Positions 11,165-23,005 of a stretch of 64,000 bases of DNA are shown here, piece by piece. Position numbers and translations under genes: made by a program. The stretch is from Valencia hispanica (taxonomy: Eukaryota; Chordata; Actinopteri; Cyprinodontiformes; Valenciidae), in contig OY747705.1 in assembly GCA_963556495.2 (NCBI GenBank), positions 34,162,298-34,226,297 on the forward strand, in the 5' to 3' direction. How positions within the stretch are numbered: position 1 is the first letter of the stretch; each line of letters starts with the position of its first letter. The notes beneath the pieces were generated by a model. The model saw nothing but the letters and a program-made list of their open reading frames with translations, did no database searches and was not told the DNA's origin.

Positions 11165-11790
11165 AAAACTTCAGAAAAGACATTATGACCCTGATTTATC
11201 AAAGGTTTGTGCTCATGCGCAAACCTCACAGCGGGCGCAAAATTTTGCAGAACGTAATTTAATAAGGAGGTGTTCAACATACATTCAAGATGCGCGCAAT
11301 CCCATTGATGAATATTTAATATGGGCATTTCTGTCAGAAGGCAAAAATATTTGGAGGAGAACATGCAAATAAGTAGAAGTTCCACATGCAGTGTGATTAT
11401 CAAACATGAAACTGTTTGCGGCGGCTGTTTTTGCGCCTATTTTTACCGCCTCCGAAAGGCATGGCTTAACTTTGCACCACAATGATTCAGTATACGTTTA
11501 TTATTGACAAACGAATAATATCATTCACAGACATTCTAACCTAACGGTAATTAACACTCTAATGACCATAAACCTGACAGTTTACCAGAAAGGTAAACAC
11601 AGCATCAGATGCAGTCCTCATTTGAATACTGCTCTTTGGACCTGTTATGATTTGCCCACACATCTTAGTAGATCACCCGCAAATTAGGAACACGCCTCTC
11701 GTTCAATTTCTTTGCAGGGCACATTAAGGACCTAAAGAATGCTGCTAAATTTGGAACAGCTCAATCTGAAACTGTCGTCAGATTTTTGGT
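11165..11790. mobile_element. Possible Harbinger-like MITE fragment
   Basis: Starts with CTGATTTATCAAAGGTTTGT followed by GCGCAAA/GGGCGCAAAA motifs, as in short PIF/Harbinger-like elements of fish and frogs. A matching terminal repeat on the right could not be placed, so the extent and class are uncertain. Confidence 0.35.
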
Positions 11791-13189
11791 ATCACCTTAA
11801 TGATTTTATTATGGAGGCATGAAAAGTTTTGCATCTGTAAGGTCAAGGTGTATGAACCTGTGATCTTCATTTTGCTCTTGCATTTAATTTAACTCCATGT
11901 TACTCATTTTATAGCAGTCAGTATGTAAATTTTTACATACATCATTTAAATGATTTTTCTCAGCATATTACAGGCATTCAGGATTTTCATTCAAAATCTT
12001 ATGTGTGTTACATTAAAGGTGTGGAAAAATATTAAATGTAAGATAAACAATATTCACTAAAACTTAATCATATATCCTTTCTGTATTTAGGATTAGAGAG
12101 TAAAATAATGCATTATTATATTAAAGTAAGGGCAAAGTTCTTTTTGTAAGGTCTGGGTAATGATAAAATAAAAGACCTGCTGAAACAGATAATCATCCAA
12201 AATATCATGATTATGTAAAATAAAAAAGCCCAACTTAGCCCAACACGCTTTATTTTTAATAACTTTTTAGTTATTTTATTGAAATAATGTGTGATCACCA
12301 CAGATATTATGAAAAGCATCCATACACATACCAGCAGTTGCTCAAATATATCTATAAAAAACCAGGGTAAATGGGATTCTAGTATAAAGTACTAAGATTG
12401 ATAAAACAACTAGAAAAGTGGCACACAAAAAAATTCATTCAGTTTACCATTTTTTTATTCTTTATATTGAAATACTTATACTTATACTTATGAAATAGTA
12501 ATTCAAGACGACTGACATTAAGCTCTTTCCTTTTGTGGAAACATCAAGTTTATGAATAATTTTTGTTATTTTTTAAACATTAGTTTTTTCTTTTAACATA
12601 AATAAATTTTAGCTGATTTCTGTCTGATCATGTTGCCTTTTCTCTAGAATACCCCAAACTCTTTCAGACTTGAAGCTAACTACAAATATTAGCAACACAG
12701 TCCAATGTGCATATGTTTTGTCCTTTCCCTTTATTTGCATTATCACAAGTTATCTCTCCATTTTTCCCTCCTCTGCATCACCCTGTAAAATTGCTCATTT
12801 GGCCTAATGTCAGAGTTCACAAACATGCCTGTGAAACTAACCATTTGTCCAAGTTATAGCTTAAAAAAAAGAGATATGTTTGTGTAGGTGATGGCATGCC
12901 TGTGTCTCTGTGTGTGCTTGCTTGCGCAGTTTGTGATTAGTAGTGGTGGAAAAAGGTGATGGCCTGGGGACCTCATACATGCATGTGAGCATGTTTGAAA
13001 TGCAGCAAGCGTAATGCAGTTTGGTCGCTTAGTAATTGCTTTGGTTGAAGTCAAGACATCAGGGCGAAGACCCATTTTCAATCAAGATTACTAGTGCCTA
13101 GAACTTAAGACACTATAAATCGACCCTCAATAAATAAAAATAAATAAAAGGGTTCCTTAAATATTTAACATTAATAGGAACAATATACA
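11791..13189. other. No gene recognised; AT-rich
   Basis: AT-rich sequence with many short A- and T-runs. No recognisable coding sequence or terminal repeat. Confidence 0.5.
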
Positions 13190-13270
13190 TACACACACAC
13201 AGACATATATATCAGGTATAAATACACACACACATATATATATATATATACACACATATATATATACATA
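13190..13270. repeat. (CA)n/(TA)n microsatellite
   Basis: Alternating CA and TA dinucleotide runs abutting the left end of Tc1 copy A. They supply the TA target dinucleotide. Confidence 0.9.
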
Positions 13271-14877
13271 CAGTGGCTTGCAAAATTATTCGCCCCCCTT
13301 GAATTTTTACGCATTTTGTCACATAACAGCCACAAACATGAATCAATTTTATTGGAATTCCACGTGAAAGAACAATACGAAGTGGTGTACACGTGAGAAG
13401 TGGAACGAAAATCCTACATGATTCCGAACATTTTTTACAAAAAAATAACAGAAAAGTGGGGTGTGCGTAATTTTTCAGCCCTCTGAGGTAATACTTTGTA
13501 CAACCACCGTCTGCTGCAATTACAGCTTCCAGTCTTTTAGGGTATGTCTCTACCAGCTTTGCACATATAGAGACTGAAATTCTTGCCCATTCTTCTTTGC
13601 AAAACAGCTCCAGCTCAGTCAGAATAGATGAACAGTGTTTGTGAACAGCAGTTTTCAGATCTTGCCACAGATTCTCGATTGGATTTAGATCTGGACTTTG
13701 ACTGGGCCATTCTAACACATAGATATGTTTTGTTTTAAACCATTCCATTGTTCCCCTGGCTTTATGTTTAGGGTCGTTGTCCTGCTGGAAGGTGAACCTT
13801 CGCCCCAGTCTCAAGTCTTTTGCAGACTCCAAGAGGTTTTCTTCCAAGATTCCGCTGTATTTGGCTCCATCCATCTTCCCATCAACTCTGAACAGCTTCC
13901 CTGTCCCTGCTGAAGAGAAGCACCCCCAGAGCATGATGCTGCCACCACCATATTTGACAGTGGGGATGGTGTGTTCAGAGTGATGTGCAGTGTTAGTTTT
14001 CCGCCACACACAGCGTTTTGCATTTTGGCCAAAAAGTTCCATTTTGGTCTCATCTGACCAGAGCACCTTCTTCCACATGTTTGCTGTGTCTCCCACATGG
14101 CTTGTGGCAAACTGCAAAGGGACTTCTTATGGTTTTCTTTTAACAATGGCTTTCTTCTTGCCACTCTTCCATAAAGGCCAACTTTGTGCAGTGCACGACT
14201 AATAGTTGTCCTATGGACAGATTCCCCCACCTGAGCTGTAGATCTCTGCAGCTCGTCCAGAGTCACTATGGGCCTCTTGGTTGCATTTCTGACCAGCGCT
14301 CTCCTTGCTCGGCCTGTGAGTTTAGGTGGACGGCCTTGTCTTGGTAGGTTTACAGTTGTGCCATACTCCTTCCATTTCTGAATGATCGCTTGAACAGCGC
14401 TCCGTGGGATGTTCAAGGCTTGGGAAATCTTTTTGTAGCCTAAGCCTGCTTTAAATTTCTCAATAACTTTATCCCTGACCTGTCTGGTGTGTTCTTTGGA
14501 CTTCATGGTGTTGTTGCTCCCAACGTTCTCTCAGACAACCTCTGAGGCCGTCACAGGGCAGCTGTATTTGTACTGACATTAGATTACACACAGGTGCACT
14601 CTATTTAGTCATCAGCACTCATCAGGCAATGTCTATGGGCAACTGACTGCACTCTGACCAAAGGGGGCTGAATAATTACGCACACCCCACTTTTTAGTTA
14701 TTTATTTGTAAAAAATGTTTGGAATCATGTATGATTTTCGTTCCACTTCTCACGTGTACACCACTTTGTATTGGTCTTTCACGTGGAATTCCAATAAAAT
14801 TGATTCATGTTTGTGGCTGTAATGTGACAAAATGTGGAAAAGCTCAAGGGGGCCGAATACTTTTGCAAGCCACTCTG
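13271..14877 (-). mobile_element. Tc1-like transposon, copy A
   Basis: A complete Tc1/mariner element of 1,607 bp. It begins CAGTGGCTTGCAAAA and ends with the inverted form (TTTTGCAAGCCACTCTG, one extra C). It is flanked by TA at 13269-13270 and 14878-14879, the obligatory Tc1 target duplication. The terminal inverted repeats are long, about 213 bp each (13271-13484 and 14665-14877). The transposase gene lies between them on the minus strand. A second copy of the same family is at 46193-47759. Confidence 0.93.
13490..14506 (-). pseudogene. Tc1 transposase (DD34E), single frameshift
   Basis: Cut-and-paste transposase. The ATG at 14506 opens MKSKEHTRQVRDKVIEKF, the first helix-turn-helix (paired-like) domain. 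A GRPPKLTGRARRAL basic linker and second HTH (TISRALHKVGLYGR) follow. The frame breaks near 14117, where a base present in copy B (CAAACGGGAC versus CAAAGGGAC) is missing. The catalytic domain continues in the next frame from 14117: WSDETKMELF (first Asp), GGGSIMLWGCFS, FQQDNDPKH (second Asp), SPDLNPIENLW (Glu). Counting from the second Asp gives 34 residues before the Glu, so DD34E. The normal stop after the C-terminal TKY is also lost in this copy, so the frame reads through. Confidence 0.9.
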
Positions 14878-14879
14878 TA

Positions 14880-15647
14880 TATATATATATATATACGTAT
14901 ATACACACCTATTCAGTATTTTTTTACACACCTTTCAAACAACTATATGCATTTTTTGGACCAAAGTTAAATGTGTTTCTCGATACGCTAACATACCTGG
15001 CAAGTAGGATACAGCGTGACAGCAGCATAATGCAGTTCCACAGATGTCAGTGACTGTACAGTCATGGTGTGATACAGTTGCTTCCTTGTTTTTGACTATG
15101 ACTATATACTGTTCTCTGAGCTGCTGAGCTTGTGTGGCGTGCTCACTTATCTATGTTCTGGTTTTGTCTAGTGTCAGTTTCGGTAACTGTCTCCAAGATT
15201 ACACGTTTATGTCTGTGCACACATTTATTTGAGTGGTTTTGGCTCACGAACAAAGCTGAATATCACAGCTGTGGCTTCCTGTGGGTACAATATGTCAAAG
15301 TGCAACCGCATTAAAACCTGTGTGTCTCTCATCAATCTGTAATACTTTTAACCTGTTTGGTAAGTCACATAAAGCGCCAGAGCTAAATGTGGAATCACAT
15401 ACATACTTGTATGTGTACTTGCTTTATTCCAAAGGTAGAGACAAAATAAATTTAACAAAATATTTTTATAAAAAAAAAAATGTTTAAAAAAGCAATCAAG
15501 TTATTAACTGTTTTATATGAACACTCATATAAAATGACATTTTATAATAATGAATCTAACTTTTATTTTTTTGAACGCCACCAGTGAATTTGTGTTGATT
15601 CCAAATAATTGCTCCAAGAGAGCAATAAGTGACTTTTAATGATGAAA
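14880..15647. other. No gene recognised
   Basis: Begins with (TA)n next to Tc1 copy A, then mixed AT-rich sequence. No known protein similarity seen in any frame. Confidence 0.5.
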
Positions 15648-16628
15648 GTAATTCAATTCAGTTTTATTTATATAGCGCCTTGTCATCTCAAGGCACTAAA
15701 CAAGAAGTCATTTCAATACATTTATACAAACATTCCAATCAGTTAAAAAGTTTCCTATTTAAGGAATCCCAGCAGATTGCGTCAGTCATTGGCGTGAGGT
15801 TGGGCAGACTTTCCACCCACAGCAATCCTTCAGCAATCCCTCATACTGAGCAAGCATGTAGCAACGGTGGGGAGGAAAAACTCCCCTTTAATGGGAAGAA
15901 ACCTCCAACAGAACCAGGCTCAGTAGGAGCGGCCATCTGCCACGACCGTCTGGGGGTTTAAGAAGACAGAGCAGAGAAACAGAAGGAACAGAAGATCTGA
16001 TATAAGAGAACTTTCTATGTTACAGAAAGTAAAAAGTTGATAACAGGACACAGTGGGTGTTCAGTTACTGGGAGCATCATCCCAGTCGATGCCCCCGTCC
16101 AACAGGGTATTGCAGCCAAGCAGGATACCAGACCAGGTATATCTTCTATGGAGAGAAAAACACTGGGAGAAAACAAAGTTAACAGTCGAAATAACAGAAT
16201 GTACTGTAATACAACTGGAGAGTCGTAGGAGAAAAGGAAGTAGCAGAGTGAAGAAAATTGGTAAGTCTGTTCTCCAGCAGTCTAAGCCTATAGCAGCATA
16301 ACTACAGAGCTAGCTCAGGATAACCTAAGCCACTCTAACTATAAGCTTTATCGAAAAAAGGAAAGTTTTAAGCCTGGCCTTAAAAGTAAACAGTGTCTGC
16401 ATCACGGATTAAAACTGGGAGCTGGTTCCACAGGAGAGGAGCCTGATAACTAAAAGATCTGCCTCCCATTCTACTTTTAGAAATCCTAGGAACTACAAGT
16501 AAACCTGCAGTCTGAGAGCGAAGTGCTCTGTCAGGAACATGTGAAACAATTAGAGCTCTGATGTATGATGGAGCTTGATTATTAAGGGCTTTGTATGTAA
16601 GAAGGAGGATCTTAAATTCTATTCTGGA
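15648..16628 (-). mobile_element. 5'-truncated L2-type LINE, minus strand
   Basis: Reverse complement of the 3' end of the L2 LINE at 43560-44546. It starts with the LINE tail (CAATTCAGTTTTATTTATAT, complement of the ATATAAATAAACTGAATTG tail), runs through the whole 3' UTR and ends inside the C-terminal RT codons. On the minus strand one can read the ALRSQTAGLLVVPR-type block around 16500-16540. It stops at 16628, consistent with 5' truncation at integration. It is the same family as the split LINE at 33930-44546. Confidence 0.9.
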
Positions 16629-17741
16629 TCTATTCTGGATTTAACAGTCTGAAAGTACAGACTTATAGGAAAAAATAAAGAAAGCAAGCATTGTGTTTTT
16701 TGCAAATGGAAAATTTTAGCTGCTTTCTGAGCATTTCTTTTGCAGATATTGTCAGCCCAGTTTTTTCTGCTCTTTATGTGGCCAGAATTGGAGGAACTGT
16801 CTGTGGATGCTAAAAGACTCATTTTGTGAATTTTCAATAACGTAGCGTGGAGACACGGGCTTATGTTATGTTGCATTGTGTCATAAATCACTGAATGTAA
16901 ATCTTTATAAACCAATCATAAAAAAAAAAAAAACAAAAAAAAACAATCATAGAGCTTCCTTTAATGGATGGAAATAATTTTTTTGTGTAACTGTTGTTTT
17001 TTTGAGTAGACTGGCGATGCCAATGATGCAATAGCCACAAATGTCGGGATGGTTCCAGTTATAATGGACAATTCTACCAGGAAATGTTGTGACAGCTGAT
17101 TAAAACTCAATCACTATGCAATTTGAAAAAAGTAGGAGAGATGCAAATTCATAAGATGTCGCATTATTAGCTGTGAATTTAAAACTGAGGATTCATTTTT
17201 TAACAGTAAAGTTGAGTCGATCTGTAAAATAATCACCTTTTGTGAAAACGTGAAGAAATGTTCTTTCGATATGCAGGGTGTTTTTGTGGAGTTTAGAAGA
17301 GAGAGAGATTCCATAGGCGAGCCAAAACCCAGATCCATCAGAGAAAACTGTTCCTGTCTATAACAGAGATATGACCTGTAACAACCTCGCTTCTCTTGAT
17401 TCAAGTAGTGGGATCACAAAACCTGAGTTTTCAAAAAATGTTACTTCATTTTATTTGCCTCCGGTGTTACAACCTAGTCCTGATAGGTCCAAGGAATATT
17501 TAGGTCCTGAATTTTGCACCGTTTTCTCATTAGAAAATTAAATTGGATAACTTATATTTGTGCTAAATTTTAAAGTGGACCAAATTAATGTTTGATGTTA
17601 GGTACTGGCACTAACTGCCAGGACTCCACTATCTTCATCCAGTCCTGTCATTAAAACGGACATGCATTAACATAACAAGATAAGCTGTTGGTCAGTATTT
17701 TGTATAATGGTTAAAAGCAAACTCATACCAGATTTCATAGC
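16629..17741. other. No gene recognised
   Basis: Unassigned sequence with an A-rich tract at about 16919-16943. No recognisable protein or repeat ends. Confidence 0.5.
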
Positions 17742-17749
17742 AAATGCAT

Positions 17750-18067
17750 GCATTTTGTGTAGCGCTTTTTCAGTCAGAGGACCACAAAGCGCTTTACACT
17801 ACATTCAGTCATTCACCCATTCACGCACACATTCACACACTGATGGTGGCAAGCTACTGCATTGTAGCCACAGTTACCCTGGGGCATACTGACAGAGGCG
17901 AGGCTGCCGGACACAGGCGCCACCAGGCCCTTTGACCACCACCAACAGGCAACAAGGTTAAGTGTCTTGCCCAAGGACACAACGACTGAGATGGACAGAG
18001 CAGGGACTCGAACCAGCAACCCACCGATTATGGGACGAATTCCTACCACCTGAGCCACAGTCGCCCC
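17750..18067 (-). mobile_element. tRNA-derived SINE with target duplication
   Basis: On the minus strand the element starts GGGGCGACTGTGGCTCAGGT, a tRNA-like head with an A-box-like TGGCTCAGGTGG and, about 40 bases on, the B-box GGTTCGAGTCC. These are internal RNA polymerase III promoter elements. The body contains the conserved TCCTTGGGCAAGACACTTAA segment common to this fish SINE type. The 3' tail resembles an L2-like LINE end (AAAGCGCTTTGTGGTCC). It is bounded by the direct repeat AAATGCAT (17742-17749 and 18068-18075), a target-site duplication. Such SINEs depend on a LINE partner for mobility. Confidence 0.87.
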
Positions 18068-18539
18068 AAATGCATCACAAGCAGTCAATATTATTTGTGT
18101 TAGGACCAGAGACAATGCCACCCTATGTGTATGTTCACTGACTCGAAAGAGATTGGACTTTTAGGTTTCTGAGATGCTGGTCAGGGCCAGTCAAGCAGAA
18201 AATCCTGACTTACTCTCGTGGTTGAGATAACCGGGGAGTTTGGTTATTCCATTCACTAGTCAATATCTCTGTGGATCTCTTGTTATTGTGTTGAACTGAG
18301 TCAAAAGTAAACACTTAGCCCCCTCGTTATCAAATCATTGTACGAAATGTATGTCTGCATTCATCCTATAAATACAGGAATATAATCTCTGTTTTTTGGA
18401 GAAATTGTAAATTACTAGTACAAGTAATATGCAGCCTTGTAGTGGACTCACAAGGGTGTCCTGTTTCTTGCCCAATGAATGCTAGGACAGGCATTAAACC
18501 CCTCATGAACCTGCATAGACAAAGTGGGTATAGAAATAC

Positions 18540-18564
18540 TTGGATGGATGGATGGATGGATGGA
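18540..18564. repeat. (GGAT)n microsatellite
   Basis: Six consecutive GGAT units. Confidence 0.95.
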
Positions 18565-18689
18565 CAGAAGTGGACAGTTTCCTATGTAATTACAGTCTCT
18601 AGCCACTTTATTATCCCTGTTCAATTGCATGTCTATAGAAATTTCAAGACAGTCAATCACATATCAGTACCTTTATCAATTTAGGCATT

Positions 18690-19245
18690 CACATCTGAGG
18701 AATGAGGAAGAAAGGAAACTTCAGAGACTTCAAACATGGCATGGTTGTTGTCTTAACTACTCTCAGATTTACAAAGGACAGATAAAAAAGAGAAAATATT
18801 CAGTGAGCAGCAGTTAGATGGATAAAATGCCTTCTCAATGTCTGAGGTCAGAGGGGACTAATTCCAGATAATAGAAGGGGAGCTCATATAACCACATGTA
18901 ATAAAACAAGGTGTGTTGTTGAGACAGCATTTCGCACCGGCTCTTCAAACTGGACAAAAGGAACATATTTGGAAAAAAATCTCATTTGGTCTGATGAGCC
19001 TTGACTTCAGCTGTAAAATTCAAATGGCAAAGAAAAATTTGGTATAAACTTGAAAGCATGGAAACATCTGCCATTGTTCAACGTGGAGGTGGTGTAATGG
19101 TGTGGGGGATATTTTCTTGCCATTCAAGTGCTACAGACAACCTGAGTGTGGTTGCTGACCATTACATTGGTTTATGGCCACAGTGTATCCAACTTCTTGC
19201 TACATTCAACAGTATAATGCTGAAACAGTTTTCTTGAACATTGTC
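18690..19245 (+). pseudogene. Degenerate Tc1-like transposase remnant
   Basis: Heavily decayed plus-strand remains of a Tc1-family transposase. Around 18987 the text reads ISFGLMS, a damaged form of the WSDE block. The best preserved piece, QRGGGVMVWGIFSCH (about 19079-19125), matches the conserved glycine-rich GGGxMVWG motif between the first and second catalytic Asp. No second Asp/Glu block or terminal repeats survive. It differs in sequence from Tc1 copies A-C, so it is an older family. Confidence 0.6.
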
Positions 19246-20572
19246 ATGAATTTGTTGTACGTGGGTCCACGTTCCAGATTTCAAGTGAATTGAGCACATG
19301 TACGGTTGATGGAGCTAGACAGTTGCATCATTGATCTGCAGCTAACAAATATGTAGCAGCTGCATTGTGCTATTATGTGAATATGGAGCTAAATATCTGT
19401 GGGAATGAGAAAGAAAGCAAGAGTCTGAGTGAGTGAGGGAGGGATGCCTCTGACCAAGTGAATTTACTACAGATGCAAATTCTGAGAAAAGATTGTTGGT
19501 AGACTAAAGAGTACATCAAATCTAACAGACTTTTGGAGACGCATAACTGGCTGTTTTGATTGACAAGAATGCTTTGTCAATTTGACATACATCTGTGTTT
19601 TTGTCACAACAGAGACACAAGCTCAGACAAGTTCAGTAGCAAACTTCGACACTCAGTGGTTCACACCCTTTGGTAGTCTCCCAGAGGTGCAGTCACTCAG
19701 TCATTGTCAATCTGTAAGTGTCAGATCCCAACGTGCTGAGAAAACCAAATCAGCTGCTTTCATTCCTCAGATGCTGTTCCTCTCTCAAAGCTCATAATGA
19801 CACATTTAAGACCAAAGTCTTACTGTGGAGCCTTACACAAATCTTCAGACATGTAGATGACAAGTTAAGAGGCAGTTTGACAAAATAGACAGCTGGAGCA
19901 TTCACTGCACTGGACATTTGATTAAACAGATATCATTTAGTGAAAGACAAGCTTGTTGGAAGGTGTGTCTTATTACAATCTAGAGTTTACTTTGATATAA
20001 TTGTGCACATTTCAAACAGAATTTGGATTCAAAAGATTTTGATGTCATGTCTACATGACATTTTATTTTATTTTACAGTCTAAAAGGAATTACCTTACTA
20101 CTTACATTACCAAGTTGCAATCCCCTGAAAAAAAATGTCTGGTCTGAAAACAGTTGTGTCATAAGACCATCCATCTACACCTTCATGCACATAATGACCT
20201 TAAAAGTAAGTACAAGGGTGTTTCACACATTAAGGAGATGCACAGTGGACCATTAGACGGAAATGGTAGCCCAACTAATTTTGCATTACATTTCAAAAGA
20301 CACACTGTGGCGGCATATTAGGGTAATATTGCCAGCACAGTGTTTTATGAATGCGCATGGCGAAGCGTGAATATTGCGGCATTCGTGCCAGCATACTTGA
20401 AAGTAATATTGCTACAATGCTGCACTTATGAATAGAGATCACGCCTTGGCGCAACAGAGGTTGATGTCATGATGATGTGTGGAATCTGCGCTGAGCCACA
20501 GCTGGCAACAGCATTTAAAATGCAAATAAACATGGGAAATTAATTTAGCATTTGTAAACTGTATCCTGTGAA
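19246..20572. other. No gene recognised
   Basis: Unassigned. The stretch 20280-20480 contains GC-richer sequence with repeated CACTTATGAAT/TTTATGAATGCGC motifs that may be the 5' end of a Harbinger-like element leading into the Myb-like ORF at 20573. Confidence 0.4.
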
Positions 20573-20725
20573 ATGGCAAACTGGAGTGATACAGAGGTCC
20601 GGGAGCTTCTGGCCATTAGAGCAGAAGACCAGATCGCCAGACAGTTCACAGGGACTGTGAAGGACAGCTACCTTTTGGAGCAGCTCACAGAAAGACTTGA
20701 GAAGCAGGGCTTTCAATCAGGATAA
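20573..20725 (+). pseudogene. Myb/SANT-like DNA-binding fragment (Harbinger-associated type)
   Basis: A 50-codon frame from an ATG: MANWSDTEVRELLAIRAEDQ, then FTGTVKDSYLLEQLTERLEKQGF and a stop. The W-S/T-x-x-E-V-x-x-L-L-x-I start and the following helices match the Myb/SANT-like domain found in the second protein of PIF/Harbinger transposons and in domesticated relatives. The normal protein would continue after the KQV-type third helix, and that codon string (KQVKLKL) appears just after the TAA at 20723-20725, so a premature stop truncates it. No Harbinger transposase is nearby. Likely a relic of a non-autonomous or internally deleted Harbinger element. Confidence 0.5.
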
Positions 20726-21328
20726 AAACAAGTTAAATTGAAGCTATTTTCTCTGTTCACCACAGACTCGTCTGTCTCACGGTTTATATTCAACCCTGCA
20801 CGTCGACAGCCCGGACACCTCCCCCACACCCCCGTTATCCCGCCATCATGGAATCTTTTTTGAAAAACCCCAGATCGCGGAACTTCGGCTGAGCACTTAT
20901 GAATGACCAAAAGGCTCACTAAAGGCGGATTGTCTTTTGAAACAGCCTATTCCAAAGGTTATTTCCAATCTCCAGACTATGACAAAAAATCCAGTGAGTT
21001 TAAACAGAAAGGTTGCGGAATGGCATTAGGTTTGTGGTCTGGAAATTTTGAATAAGCTAGGCTTTAAAGTAACCAGTACTATAAATTAAATACAAATGAC
21101 TGGTGGGAGCATTGTCTAAAAGCAGCAGTTGCATAAAAAAGAAAACAAAACATGTCTGAAACAATAAGCAACACTTGTAGCTTTAAACAAACCCACATAT
21201 TGAGACAACTTCTTTGGAACATAATAAAAAACGATGTATTTATTTTTCCTTTTGAAGTTAAATTTAGGCAAATCAATACATTTGTCTTCCCAAGAAGTCA
21301 CAATCTATAACTAGAAAACTAAATAGGC
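20726..21328. other. No further gene recognised
   Basis: Downstream remains of the Myb-like unit to about 20920 (including another CACTTATGAATG motif at about 20894), then AT-rich spacer. Confidence 0.4.
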
Positions 21329-21505
21329 TCCCAAGACGGTGATCCGGAAACCCCCCCAAAATATTATCGCTTGTTCCAGGTCCCACTGCAGACATTTCCT
21401 GAAAATTTCATCAAAATCTATCTTGAACTTTTTGAGTTATGTTGCTAACTAACAGACAGACAAACAAACAAACAAACCCTGGCAAAAACATGACCTACTT
21501 GATAG
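21329..21505 (+). mobile_element. Dispersed repeat fragment (CAGACAAACAAAC family)
   Basis: Contains the signature TTTCCTGAAAATTTCATCAA, then TTTTTGAGTTATGTTGCTAA and a run of CAGACAGACAAACAAACAAA. The same signature occurs inverted at 28262-28370, so these are two copies of one dispersed repeat. I cannot assign the superfamily from sequence alone. Confidence 0.65.
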
Positions 21506-22659
21506 AGTTAACAATATTCTTACTGCTAATCTCCTAGAGTGAGTGAACATAGGTCTTCTCTAGTCCATCTGGCCAAGTAAGTGACTTTCCTAGTTTTAAA
21601 TGTTCAACCAATGCACATTTTTTCCCTCCAGGATTACCGGTATTTCTTCCATGAATCCATTATGGTTTTCAAATTATCTGAAAACCTTTATAATGGAAAT
21701 TGCTTCAGTGAAACTGTCTTCTTGGTACAAAAGGGCACATGAGTAAATTTCTCAACTGATTATGATGACTGACTGATTTTATGTCCTCCAAAATCTAGGA
21801 ATTACACACATTTAACTCTGTGTACCAGGTGATTACCTCCCTTTTTCAATGCCCTTTTTCTTTCTCTTTTTTTGTCACTTTCAATCTTTATGTCTTGTCA
21901 TCAGCAGTAGTATCTAAAGGGAGAAGTGTTGCTTTACGCAGTACATCTTAGCTGTGCCATTCTCATCTGTCTTTTTTCTTTCTCCAGAGGACCAATTGAC
22001 ACAGTTCAGTCAAATAAGACATAAAAGTTACTATTTTTATATTTTATCTTTAATTCCTTAGTTTAGTTCAAAAAGTTTGATGTAATAAAATATTGCTAAA
22101 CTTTTTCCTAATGTTAAAACTTAGGTTCGTTAAAATCCACCAACCTCAAAAGGGATGTAAACACTCATCCAGCTCTAACTACCAAATTATGCCTATTCTT
22201 GAAGAGACTGAGGCTAAGAAGAACCACTGTGTGCCAGAAATGGTTAAAGGCTGACCGGCAAAGCAGCTACACCACGGCTGTTCTCTGCTGATGTTTATCT
22301 CTATGATAAAAGTAGGGATTGTGGACAGCTGTAAAAACAAATGAAGCATGTGTTTGAAAGATAAAGCTGTGCTTTTGTTTTTGACTGGCATTGCAACGTC
22401 TCTGAATCCATGTATGTTTACTGGTGCATTGGGGATTAACATCCTTTCTTTTTTTTCAAGCCATTCTCTGTAAACCCGAGAGAGTACCACATGCTGGAAA
22501 AATCTAGCAGATCAACAGATTCTCAGTACATCCCGTCTGACAACAGTAACCATGCTGCATTCAAAATAACTTCCCTACCTATATTTCTCCAGTCTGGTGA
22601 TTGTTTTGAACTTCAGCAAGTGTGTCTACAAAACATTTAAATTCAATTTAAATTCAGTT
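21506..22659. other. No gene recognised
   Basis: AT-rich unassigned sequence, no recognisable protein or repeat ends. Confidence 0.5.
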
Positions 22660-23005
22660 TATGTTTTAAGCTGTCAGGTTCTGTGGACTTTTGCTTTGTT
22701 TTCCTTCCACTTAATTTCCTTCCCCTCTGTACCCCAAGCTGCTTTCTTGTTTTGTTCCCTCCTGTTTGTGTTTAAACTAAATTCTTTTCCTTATCTAGTT
22801 TTTTCATGTTAGATTATTCCTTGTCTTTATTAGTTTATTCTGGCACTTCCTTGTTTCTGTTTCTTTTTCTTGCTCTTAGATATTTTCACCTTTTTGTTTG
22901 TGTCCTCATTTGTTTCCTTAGTTTATTCCCTCTAGATAGTTTCCTAATTTATTTCTTCCTTCTGCTCTCTAGTTTTTCCTTAGGTCCCCTTCCTAGACTT
23001 CCTAG
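22660..23005. other. Pyrimidine-rich tract
   Basis: Strong T/C bias on the plus strand (runs of TTCCTT, CCTTCC, TTTCTT) up to the exact junction with the L1 3' UTR unit. It could be a decayed transposon UTR. It has no coding signature. Confidence 0.5.
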
